In this document: in pieces, positions 25,287 to 33,998 of the stretch
Layout: each line of letters begins with the position of its first letter
How positions within the stretch are numbered: the first letter of the stretch is position 1
NCBI GenBank assembly: GCA_049487715.1
Contig: CP150579.1
Span: forward strand, 1-64,000
Reading direction: 5' to 3'
From: Pycnococcus provasolii
Taxonomy: Eukaryota; Chlorophyta; Pseudoscourfieldiophyceae; Pseudoscourfieldiales
Length of the DNA stretch: 64,000 nucleotides
Position numbers and translations under genes: made by a program
Notes under the pieces: model-generated
Told to the model about the DNA's origin: nothing
Databases searched by the model: none
Seen by the model: only the letters and a program-made list of their open reading frames with translations

Positions 25287-25604
25287 ATGCATTCCTTGCA
25301 AAAAGCGGTGGGGAATTTGGAGAGCGGGCGCGTCAGGACCAGCGGAGGAAAACCAAATAATTTGGAGGGAGGAGCCAGCCAACCCCGAATAATCACGCGG
25401 CGCAAAAGCGGTCTCAGCGAATCCCGACGTATGTTCGTCGCTTCGGCAGGCGGAGGGCGCGACGTGCTGCTTGGTGCGGTGGCAGCGACCGGCGCGACTG
25501 GCCAGCAGGACCACGACTCGGTCGCGCACGCGCTCGCGGTGTTTGGCTGCGAGGCGCGCGCGGACGGACGCGGGTACAACGTGCCGCGCGCGTGGCTGAA
25601 GTAA
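25287..25604 (+). CDS. Small hypothetical ORF upstream of NELF-C/D gene
   Basis: This is a 105-codon ORF. Its second half, from MFVASAGGGRDVLLGAVAAT to VPRAWLK, has the strong G/C bias at third positions seen in genes here, while its first half looks like AT-richer intergenic DNA. It may be the last exon of a small gene or a chance frame; a large antisense frame overlaps it. It ends 109 bp before the NELF-C/D start. I do not recognise a family. Confidence 0.3.
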   Translation: MHSLQKAVGNLESGRVRTSGGKPNNLEGGASQPRIITRRKSGLSESRRMFVASAGGGRDVLLGAVAATGATGQQDHDSVAHALAVFGCEARADGRGYNVPRAWLK

Positions 25605-25713
25605 ACAAAGGCTGTACCAAACAAACCCCGAACTTCCAAACCCCGAACTCTTCCCGCCCCGCCCTGCCCTGCTGCACTTCTGCCCTGCTCCTCCCATACC
25701 TGTGAGACCAGCG

Positions 25714-27663
25714 ATGGCGGACGATCCGCCGGACGACAGCGACAACGGCGACAGGGCGGGCGCCGTCGGCCAGGCTGCCCTGCTCTCGACGACCGACTTC
25801 GTCCTGTACGACCCAGCACTCGTCGAAACGTCGTTAGCGTCCTTCATAAGCTCGCACGGAGACTCTTCAGAAAACGCCGCAGCCGCCGCCATACAGGCGC
25901 TCACGGCGTCGTACGAGGGAACGCCGCACGTCGCGCAGCTCGCGTGCTCGTGGCTCGCACAGGTCAGGGCAGCGGACGTGAAGGCGTCGCAAAAGGGCAC
26001 AGCGGCACCTGCAGCATCGATCGACGATGCGACGGACGAAATTGCAACCACGATGCTCATGAGAGAGTGCACTCGTGCGTTCACGCGTCAAGCATCGATC
26101 GCGCTTCAGCTAAGCCTCAAGGGGACGCCGCCGTGGATGCAGGCAATGCTCGAAGACAAGGTTGGAAGGAAAGTCCTATGCAACCTGGCGGAAATTCATC
26201 CGCAGGACAAGCTCCTGCAGCTCGCGATCCACATGATATGCAATACCGGACACGCCAGCGAGGCTATGGGCATGCAGGCGGCTGTGCGCAACTTAGACGT
26301 TTACAAGGCTGTGCTCACGTCTGGGCTCACAAATGCGCTCGCGGACAGAGGGGGTGGCGATGAAGCGTCCGATGTAGACTGCGAAGGCGCGCGCTTGCAG
26401 CGACAAGCGACAACGGCGCTCGCTCGGTGCGCGGCGCTGTCGCACGAAAGCTACTGGTTTGCTGTTCGCACAGTCGAAGAATTGCGTAAGCTTGCCACAC
26501 CGCGCATTGCCGCACGTTGTGCGTCGCTAAGAAGAGCCCTAGATGCTGCCGCAGCTCTTCGCGCGGGCCCTGGCGTGCTCTACAAACGCACGGTGACGCT
26601 CCAACCAGCCACCGCGGACGTTCCGACGACACCAGGGGATGCGCAGCTTGACGACCTCGCGTCGGCACTGCTCCAGGCTGGTGGACATGCGCCGGCAAAG
26701 GGTGCAAATGATGCAGCCCCAGATGCTCTCTTTCGCATGCACACGAATATGTTTTCGACGCGAGGTGGCGGTGGCGTAGGTGCAGGCGTCAGCGGTCGCG
26801 CTGGCATGGGTGATCCGCGCGTCATTGCGCCCGGAGGGCTGCGGCATCACCCGCGTGTCACCGCAGCTCTGATTGCGCTTGGATTCCGTCCATTCCGCGC
26901 CGCGAGCCCTCGCGACGTGTCGCGGGCCATCGACTGCCTTGCGGTGCTCGAGGCTTCGAGAGAAGTGGACGATGATGACGGCGAGGGTGATGTTGCGGAG
27001 GAGGAGCAGGAAGTTCGATCGCGTGTGCGTGCGAGCCTCATCGCGGCATTAAGAGTGTGTAAGCGCGCGTCGACGCTCTCCGCCACCATGCCGCCGCCGT
27101 CTACCTCAGCTGCGGCTGCCGCGGATGAGGGAGAGGCTGTGCTCACCGCAGTGTCGCGTCGCCTCGGATGCCTGGCTCTCATTCACTTTGCGCGAAGCCT
27201 TCTTTCCGGTACCGACGTCGCCGTGCCCATGCTCGCCCCGGCAGATGGCGAGCCGGGGCTATGCGCAGCCGTCTGGGATGACTTTAGCTTCGACGACGAG
27301 GGCGCTTTCGAAGCGCTCGAAGCGGCAGCATCCACGAATGCACTCGAACCGCAGGTGGCGCGCCCCGCCGCGGTCGTGCAGCTCCTGTGCCTGTGCGCTG
27401 AATCGATGCCCGAGGTGGCTGGCGATGCGTGCGAGGCAGCCATACACGCACTTTGGAGGATTGGTTGGGAAGGCGGCGATCGTGTCGGAGCGGCTGCCCT
27501 TGTCGAGGTGTTCGCCACATCTTCTTCTGTGATGGCATCCACGTCGCCACGCGTCGTACGAGCTGCTCGCAATGCCGTGCGCATCGCGCGCCGCTACCCA
27601 CACGTGCTCGGAGACGCATTCATTGCGTCTCTCACGGGGCGCGCGCCGAAACTTGTTATGTAA
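25714..27663 (+). CDS. NELFCD: Negative elongation factor subunit C/D (TH1-like)
   Basis: The protein has 649 aa and starts at GCGATGGCGG. It follows the TH1 family along its first half: the SYEGTPHVAQLACSWL segment, PPWMQAMLEDKVGRKVLCNL, AEIHPQDKLLQLAIHMICN, then ATGH-type helices and LDVYKAVLTSGLTNAL. In animals NELF-C/D forms the core of NELF with NELF-A and helps hold RNA polymerase II in promoter-proximal pause. The second half is Ala-rich and more divergent, with an acidic insert (VDDDDGEGDVAEEE, about 26965-27010). It is tail-to-tail with the xylose isomerase gene, about 70 bp away. NELF is usually described as missing from land plants and yeasts, so the call deserves a profile search. 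Confidence 0.72.
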   Translation: MADDPPDDSDNGDRAGAVGQAALLSTTDFVLYDPALVETSLASFISSHGDSSENAAAAAIQALTASYEGTPHVAQLACSWLAQVRAADVKASQKGTAAPAASIDDATDEIATTMLMRECTRAFTRQASIALQLSLKGTPPWMQAMLEDKVGRKVLCNLAEIHPQDKLLQLAIHMICNTGHASEAMGMQAAVRNLDVYKAVLTSGLTNALADRGGGDEASDVDCEGARLQRQATTALARCAALSHESYWFAVRTVEELRKLATPRIAARCASLRRALDAAAALRAGPGVLYKRTVTLQPATADVPTTPGDAQLDDLASALLQAGGHAPAKGANDAAPDALFRMHTNMFSTRGGGGVGAGVSGRAGMGDPRVIAPGGLRHHPRVTAALIALGFRPFRAASPRDVSRAIDCLAVLEASREVDDDDGEGDVAEEEQEVRSRVRASLIAALRVCKRASTLSATMPPPSTSAAAAADEGEAVLTAVSRRLGCLALIHFARSLLSGTDVAVPMLAPADGEPGLCAAVWDDFSFDDEGAFEALEAAASTNALEPQVARPAAVVQLLCLCAESMPEVAGDACEAAIHALWRIGWEGGDRVGAAALVEVFATSSSVMASTSPRVVRAARNAVRIARRYPHVLGDAFIASLTGRAPKLVM

Positions 27664-27736
27664 TGTTAGTTAAATTTTCTTTTGTTGTTTTACTTTTTGC
27701 TTAATCTCCTCTCTCCCTCCAAACAATCCCAATTTC

Positions 27737-29299
27737 CTAGCGTGCGTACGACGCAAGGATTTGCTCGTAGCGCTCCTGCTTTCCGGAAGGGAGGTGCGGC
27801 GCCGACTCCAACTGCTCAGCCACCTTCTCGAGGCTCTCCAGTGTAGCCTTCCCCGACTCGACGGCACGTCCCACGTCGCTGCTTGTCCAGCGCTCGTAGC
27901 GCGCCTTTACCATCGCGTCGAGCTCGCCACCCTCAACGATCGCGGCAGCGTTGAGCAAGCCTCGCGCGAGCGCGTCCATACCGCTGATGTGTGCAATGGC
28001 AAGATCCTCCGGGTCTGTCGACTCGCGTCGAAGCTTGGCGTCGAAGTTGATGCCAACGGGTAGGCCGCCGTTGCGTATGACACTCAGCATCACAAGAGTC
28101 GCCTCACGCGGATCTGTGAGAAACTCGTCCGTGTCCCATCCCGTTTGTGCGTCGCCTGTGTTGGCGTCGAGGTTGCCAAGCAGCTTGAGCATGCGTGCTG
28201 TTTCAAGTTCGTGGAAGCAGCTGTGTCCTGAGAGCGTCGCGTGATTGCACTCGACGTTGATCATGAAGTTTCCGTCGTCGAGTCCGTGGCGTGCGAGAAA
28301 CATTGCCGTTGTGGCGACGTCGTAGTCGTACTGGTGCTTCATCGGCTCCTGAGGTTTCGGCTCGATGAGAAGCGTTCCCTTGAATCCAACTTTTTTCTTG
28401 TGCTGAGCTGCCATGCGCAGCAGACTTGCCATGTGCCTCATTTCGAGCTCCATGTCCGTGTTCAGCAGGGTTTGGTATCCTTCGCGTCCACCCCAGAAGA
28501 CGTACCCAATCCCGCCGAGCGCGTGCGTTGCGTCCATTGCCGCACGTACCTGCGCCGCCGCGGCTGCGAACACTTCTGGGGATGGCGACGTTCCGGCACC
28601 TTGCGCGTAGTGCGGCTCCTTGAAGAGCTGCGCGGTTCCCCATAGCACAGTGGCATTTGCCCTCTTCTGTGCCTTGAGTGCAGCTTTTGTGAGCGTCTCG
28701 AGGTTAGCACGCGACTCCTTGACGTTTGCCCCAGGCGGCGCGAGGTCCCTGTCGTGAAAGCACCAGTAGTTGACACCTAGTTTGGTCATGAGTTCAAAGA
28801 ATGCGTCAAGTCGTCGTTCCGCGTTTGCGATGCTGTCACTTCCGTCGTCCCACGGCCACGACCTCGTCGGCGCCCCGAACGGGTCGTCACCCCCGTTCCG
28901 TGTCGTGTGCCAGTACGCCATCGAGAACTTGAGCCAATCTCGCATGGTTTTTCCAAGCACGACACGATCTGCGTCGTAGTACCTGAACGCGAAAGGAGTT
29001 GTTGTTGATTTGGAGTCCTCAGTCTTCGAAGGAGAGGAGGATGATCCGACGAAAGGAACCACGGAAGGTACGGTGGGGAAGAACGGTGGCGACAATGATG
29101 ACGACGAACACTCACCAGAAGAAGCTGGGCACGAATCTCCTCCTCCTCCTCCTCCTCCCCCGGAAGAAGAAGAAGAAGGGGAAGAAGATGCCATTGAGAC
29201 GTGAGCCATTATGACCACCACCATGAAACAAACAGAACGAATAAACACACGACGTAAACGGGTGGAAGTGACAAAACATGAAGCCATCATCATCATCAT
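27737..29299 (-). CDS. xylA: Xylose isomerase with N-terminal signal sequence
   Basis: The protein has 520 aa. After a hydrophobic leader (SVCFMVVVIMAHVSMA) and a Ser/Gly-rich spacer comes a full class II xylose isomerase. Seen in order are CFHDRDLAPPG (catalytic His and Asp), VFWGGREGYQTLLNTD, GTLLIEPKPQEPMKHQYDYD (metal-binding Glu), NVECNHATLSGHS (Glu and His ligands; most relatives read NIEANHA) and LGNLDANTGDAQTGWDTD (metal-binding Asp). The enzyme interconverts D-xylose and D-xylulose and also glucose and fructose. Plant homologues likewise carry a leader and are thought to enter the secretory path. The five starting Met codons come from an ATG run (CAT repeats, 29285-29299), so the exact start is uncertain by a few residues. 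Confidence 0.95.
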   Translation of the reverse strand: MMMMMASCFVTSTRLRRVFIRSVCFMVVVIMAHVSMASSSPSSSSSGGGGGGGGDSCPASSGECSSSSLSPPFFPTVPSVVPFVGSSSSPSKTEDSKSTTTPFAFRYYDADRVVLGKTMRDWLKFSMAYWHTTRNGGDDPFGAPTRSWPWDDGSDSIANAERRLDAFFELMTKLGVNYWCFHDRDLAPPGANVKESRANLETLTKAALKAQKRANATVLWGTAQLFKEPHYAQGAGTSPSPEVFAAAAAQVRAAMDATHALGGIGYVFWGGREGYQTLLNTDMELEMRHMASLLRMAAQHKKKVGFKGTLLIEPKPQEPMKHQYDYDVATTAMFLARHGLDDGNFMINVECNHATLSGHSCFHELETARMLKLLGNLDANTGDAQTGWDTDEFLTDPREATLVMLSVIRNGGLPVGINFDAKLRRESTDPEDLAIAHISGMDALARGLLNAAAIVEGGELDAMVKARYERWTSSDVGRAVESGKATLESLEKVAEQLESAPHLPSGKQERYEQILASYAR

Positions 29300-30085
29300 C
29301 GTCGTGACAAAAACGGTCCGAAGTGATTCAAGCTGCTGATGACTGATTCAAATACTGTAACGACCAACACTAAGATAAGATAAGCAGACGATAACACAAG
29401 AGATAACAACACAAGAAAAGAAGAGGAAACAGGAAACTGCTGCCTTGCGTGTGGTACCTACTGTAAGAAGTACTCCTGGAAATGAAAGACCGACAGACGT
29501 AGACGTGTGCGTGTGCGAAAGGGGGACTTGTACAAGTGACTTGTTGACGTGGCAGACGCGTTTCAGTCAGGGGGCACTGGGGTGGTGGCGGCCGCTATTA
29601 TTGGCCTGTCAATACAGTAGACTAGTGAACTAACTGCAGGTGCCCGAACCAGATCCGAAGCATCGCCCTCTCCCAATAAGGTTAGGGGTTCCAAGAGGGA
29701 CCCAGAACTAGGGTTAGGGTTAGCAGGCGGTTAGGGTTATGGGTGAGCGAGCGGTTAGGGTTAGGGTTAGTTCGTACCCTTAGGGTTCGTTCAACCTTCA
29801 GCCCTTCGTTCTCAGGACTCCCCCTTTCCCCCTTGTTTTCTCCTCCTGGTGCCTGGCGTTAAGGGTTCGTCCCAGTCTCCAGAGCCTTCGTCCCACGGTC
29901 CCAGGAGGTTTGTACAAAAGGTTTTTACCTGTGCATAAGGCCGCGTGTCCTGTAGCCCTTGCACACACACACACGTTTGTCCATCTTCATTACGATAGCA
30001 CCACTTCCTAAGTGTGTCTAACCTCCTCTAGTGGAAGTTCTCCAGGCGTACGTGTTCCTATTCCTATTCCTATTCCTTGTATAGA
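29300..30085. promoter_or_regulatory. Divergent gap with telomere-like blocks
   Basis: The gap separates the xylose isomerase and Rab23 starts. TTAGGG-type runs lie at about 29678-29690, 29708-29722, 29730-29740 and 29752-29770. Each is short and the blocks are separated by unique sequence. No coding sequence is seen. Confidence 0.6.
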
Positions 30086-31268
30086 ATGATCCAAGAGGAC
30101 TTCGAACGTACGTCTTGTCTTGTATTCCTTGTATTCTATCACCTTTTTCACTTGCAACACTCACGCTCGCACTCACACGGACCATCATCATCATCATCAT
30201 ATCATCATATCATCTACAGGGGAGATCAAGGTGATCGTCGTGGGGAACGGGCAAATTGGAAAGACGTCCATGACAAAACGGTTCTGCAAGGGCGCGTACT
30301 CCGACGAGTACAAGAAAACCATCGGCGTCGACTTTCTGGAAAAAACGCACTACGTCTCAGACCTGGGGGACGACGTGCGCTTCCTCGTATGGGATACCGC
30401 AGGACAGGAGGAGTTTGACACCATCACGCGAACGTACGTGCCACCACCAGCTCGAAACACACATGCACACACGCACGCACAAGGAAAGGAAAGGAAATAA
30501 ACTCACACGGAACTTAACGTCGCCTTCAACAAAACAAAACAAAACAAAACAAAACGCAGGTACTACCGCGGCGCAGGAGCTTGCGTTCTCGTCTTCTCGA
30601 CGACAGACCGCGCGTCGTTTGATGCCGTGCCTACCTGGGTGCGCAAGGTGAAGGAGGAGTGCGGGAACATCGCCATGTGCCTCGTTCAGAATAAGGTTGA
30701 CCTCATCGACAAGAGTGTCGTGACGCCTGAAGAGGCTGAGAACCTCGCGAGGAGTCTAGGAACCAAGTTCTTCCGCACGAGCGTCAAGGACAACCTTAAC
30801 GTGACGCCCGTGTTTGAACACCTAGCGGCGTTGCAAGACCGCTTGGCACGCCAGGGGCATGTGGAACGCATGGATGCGGCGCAGCAGCTACCGCAGCGTG
30901 GCCCGTCGGTCAATGCATTCGGAGGTGGAGGCGCGTCCGGCGCACCCGCGGCGAGAACGACGGCAGCAGGTGCATCGTCAACCGCCGCGTCGGGATCGGC
31001 GAAAAGTGCTGGCGCGCCGGCGGGTGCGTCGAGCTCGGTGCCGGAGGGTGGCGCGGCATTCAAAATATCAGCGAAGCCTACGACATCGCGCACTGGCGGA
31101 AAGAAGAAACTCATGAGCGTACGTGGCACATCTGCGACGCCTATGCACGTTAAGGTCAGGGTGTGATGAATGCGAAGCTAACGCACATGTCCCACACACG
31201 CACACCAACGCACACACGCACACAACAAACAACAAACTACGCAGAGCATGAAGTGCTCGATCATCTGA
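30086..31268 (+). CDS. RAB23: Rab23-type small GTPase
   Basis: Four exons give 272 aa: 30086-30107, 30220-30433, 30560-31118 and 31245-31268. All three introns start GTACGT. The 22-nt first exon encodes MIQEDFER, which joins EIKVIVVGNGQIGKTSMTKR to give the typical Rab23 N terminus. GTPase motifs are GNGQIGKTS (P-loop), KKTIGVDFLE (switch I), WDTAGQEEFD (switch II), QNKVDL (NKxD) and RTSVKD (SxK-like). A long Ala/Ser/Gly tail ends KCSII, a CaaX-type lipidation box that appears only if intron 3 is removed; unspliced, the frame stops at 31166 without a cysteine. Rab23 acts at cilia and in membrane traffic in animals and in flagellate algae. Confidence 0.9.
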
Positions 31269-31294
31269 GATTCATTCACATTATGTATTAAATC

Positions 31295-31372
31295 CTAAGA
31301 TCCCTCATTCAGTAATGAATTATGCTTTACTCTGTCCAGCGGTTGTCCATTCACACCATTCACTTTCACCAT
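31295..31372 (+). repeat. Stop-proximal dispersed element, copy B
   Basis: The sequence starts CTAAGATCCCTCATTCAGTA and runs to TTCACCAT, matching copy A (13463-13544) with few differences. It begins 26 bp after the Rab23 TGA, and again three bases after a TAA (31289-31291). That TAA would be the in-frame stop if the alternative AG at 31246 were used as acceptor. Confidence 0.85.
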
Positions 31373-31550
31373 GAACAAGTGGCACCTTCCAATCAGCGAA
31401 GTGATCTATGATATGATCTCCGTGAGTAGTTTGCATCCTGAATTCATTTCGGATTTCTTGCTGCTCTGTGCTCCGTACCTCGCTCGGCATTGTCGTGGCA
31501 ATGTGCAGTGCGGCGTGCTGTCTTGCTCCCTGCGAGCATCATTTGAATGA
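31371..31550 (+). CDS. Small hypothetical ORF, 59 aa
   Basis: It starts at the ATG that closes element copy B (MNKWHLPISEVIYDMIS) and ends at TGA after 59 residues that include several Cys and a short hydrophobic stretch (FISDFLLLCAPYLAR). Nothing is recognised and there is no supporting promoter. It could be a chance frame or a decayed gene end. The rest of 31551-32161 shows no gene, only a C-run near 31987 and pyrimidine-rich sequence before the uridine kinase start. Confidence 0.2.
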   Translation: MNKWHLPISEVIYDMISVSSLHPEFISDFLLLCAPYLARHCRGNVQCGVLSCSLRASFE

Positions 31551-32161
31551 TAGAACCATAGGAACGATGGGAATTATTCGAAACAAGCCATTCTTCAGTG
31601 ACCTCATCCGACTCATCGGCATCCCTTCATAAGACCGTGTAGAGCTTTGTGGTTTTATCCCAGGCGATCACGTCTACCCGTAATATATGCGTTTGGCGCC
31701 TGGCCTAGAGCGGCGGGCGTGCCGGTCCGCCGCGCATGCGTGCGCAGAGCCGCCCGCAGACTGACGCATCGTCGATCTTGAGTCTTGACGTCGATCGTGG
31801 CCAGCGATGACCCTGCGAGTGTCGGACCGAGCATGTATATTCATGAGCAGCTCCGCGTCCTAACCATCCTTCCAGGAAACGACCGGGATCCCAAACGAGT
31901 GAAGTGTGAACGAAGGCCACACGAGATTCTCATAAAGGTTGTATGTAGGTTGTTGTGCCTGGGAATGCAGCAACGCCAGATGGATCCCCCCCCCCGGCTG
32001 CCCGGGAACAGCGAACCCCATAAAAAAAATGATAGGGAGGAAGAATTGGGGGTTCCCCGGCGCGTTATCCGATTCCTCTTTGTTGCCGCCGCCGTGTCGC
32101 TTTTGTTCTTTCTTTCTTTCTTTCGCCCCCCGTTTTCTGTTTCAGTAAATAATATCCGGCC

Positions 32162-33001
32162 ATGCTGCTCGCTCGCTTCGTGAGAAAGTCCGCCTCCACC
32201 TCCCAGCAGCAGAAGCAGCAGCGGAGGCGTCTTGCTCGTCCTTGCTTTTGTGCGGTCTTGCAACCTTCAAAGTCGGATCCTCAAATCGCGCCTCCGGCTC
32301 CTCCGTCGTCGTCCTCGTCTTCGCCGTGCAGAACGCCGTACGTCATCGGCGTCGCGGGTGGAACCGCCTCGGGGAAAACGTCCGTGTGCAAAGCGATTAT
32401 GGAGAGACTCGTCGCGGACGGAGACGTCGACGAACAGAGAGTCGCGATGTTCAGCCAAGACTCGTTTTACCGAAACCTAACGGCACAGGAACGCGAACAC
32501 GGCGTGCGCGACTTCAACTTTGACCACCCAGAGGCGTTCGACCTCGTGGACATGAGCACACAGCTCGAAGGCCTCAGAGATGGCGCGGAAGGACGCGTGC
32601 CTAGCTACGACTACGTCACGTCGAGCCGGCGGCCGGAGACGGAGTCGCGCGTGCTTCGAGGGAGTGCGCTCGACGTCGTCTTGGTGGACGGCATCCTGCT
32701 CTTCACGGACTACGACGGAGGACGACTGCGCTCGTGCTTCGACCTGAAGGTGTTCGTCGACGTTGAGGCTGACACGCGCCTTGCGCGTCGCATCAGGCGC
32801 GACGTCGAGGAGCGCGGTCGCGACGTGCAGAACGTGCTTCAGCAGTACGAGTTGACCGTCAAGCCTTCGTTCGACACGTTCGTGAGTCCTACGAAGAAGC
32901 ACGCGGACTTGATTGTGCCTCGCGGCGCGGAGAACGTCGCTGCTATTGACATGATGGTGGAGCACGTCAAGAGCCGGTGCAAGTCCTCGACAACTGTGTA
33001 A
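32162..33001 (+). CDS. Uridine-cytidine kinase
   Basis: The protein has 279 aa. A 55-residue Arg/Ser/Gln/Pro-rich leader precedes the kinase and could be an organellar transit peptide. The kinase has Walker A GGTASGKTS, then MFSQDSFYRNLT, NFDHPEAFD (substrate loop), YDYVTSSR, a Walker B-like VVLVDGILLF, and the lid R.RIRRDVEERGRD. These residues are the uridine kinase signature, distinguishing it from phosphoribulokinase and pantothenate kinase. It phosphorylates uridine and cytidine with ATP in pyrimidine salvage. Unlike many plant versions it has no uracil phosphoribosyltransferase domain fused behind it. Confidence 0.93.
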   Translation: MLLARFVRKSASTSQQQKQQRRRLARPCFCAVLQPSKSDPQIAPPAPPSSSSSSPCRTPYVIGVAGGTASGKTSVCKAIMERLVADGDVDEQRVAMFSQDSFYRNLTAQEREHGVRDFNFDHPEAFDLVDMSTQLEGLRDGAEGRVPSYDYVTSSRRPETESRVLRGSALDVVLVDGILLFTDYDGGRLRSCFDLKVFVDVEADTRLARRIRRDVEERGRDVQNVLQQYELTVKPSFDTFVSPTKKHADLIVPRGAENVAAIDMMVEHVKSRCKSSTTV

Positions 33002-33998
33002 AACAATTATTGCAAAAAACAACAACAACAACAACTTTTATTCAACTATAATTTCAAACGTTAAGCCGACCTGTACAGTACATACACGCACAAAAATCAT
33101 AGTCTATATACACGTGGATACCGTCGACCTTTTTGTAGGGGATCCCCCTGTGGTTCTGTAGACGTCCCGTACCTAGTTCATTCCCTCCCGCGGTGGTTGC
33201 GCGACTTGTACCTGTCGTCGCGTCCCACACAATGCCTTGACTGCGCATTGACCTTCGCCACCACGCCACTAGGCTGATTCCTCAAGGTGGAAATACATAC
33301 TGTACCACCCTCACGACGGCGCCATACATAAGGTTACACCCTAAGCAAGGTTTCAGTAAAAGGTTTTCTTTCCCCCATTTGCTTCACCATTTGCACTGTC
33401 AGACTGTAGTACTAAGCTCCCTCGGGGCCCCTCCCCCAAGCTTTCCACTCAGAAGTCGCAGAAGTCTCCGACTGTCCGATGTCCGAAGTCACGCTGAAGT
33501 TGAGCCTCTTCTTGGAGAAGTGCCACGAATAAGGTTAGCTCCGATGTCCGATGGGCCTCCTCGCAGACCTCCTCGCGCACCCTGGGACCAAGGGGAACAA
33601 CACTGTCCACCAGGATTCCAGCCAACCAGCGCACTGTAGGAACTAGGAAGGCCTACATACTGCTGTACATTTACTGCATTCCAGGTACTGTACGCACTGG
33701 ATTCCCTCCTCAGGTGATGAAACCCCCCTTAAGTGGGCTAAGGTAGTCTCCTCCAGCTGAAGGGGGGGTCCAAGGGCAACTGTGTCTCGCCGTCGTCTTG
33801 GGTGTGTGTGCACTCGCAGTACTGGTGTGCACTCGTGAACAGCTGTTCGTCATTGGCAGTGTGGTGGCTTACATAAGTCTGCACAGCTTGCTTACATTAT
33901 ATTATATTGCTCGCTTCATAACAACTTGTGTCTTGTTTGCTTTTTCTTTCCGCGCAAGCAAGCAACTTCACAGGCGCCCACCCATACAATACCATACC
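33002..33998. other. Intergenic, no gene seen
   Basis: It holds AACAAC repeats just after the uridine kinase stop, several TACTGTAC/GTACAGTAC words (33071, 33297, 33661, 33690) and a pyrimidine-rich 5' flank of the next gene. Open frames here are short and lack coding bias. Confidence 0.7.

Noticed and set aside
25236-26084. 282-aa minus-strand ORF
   Set aside because: It overlaps the NELF-C/D coding start antisense and has Ala/Ser/Arg composition typical of shadow frames of GC-rich genes.
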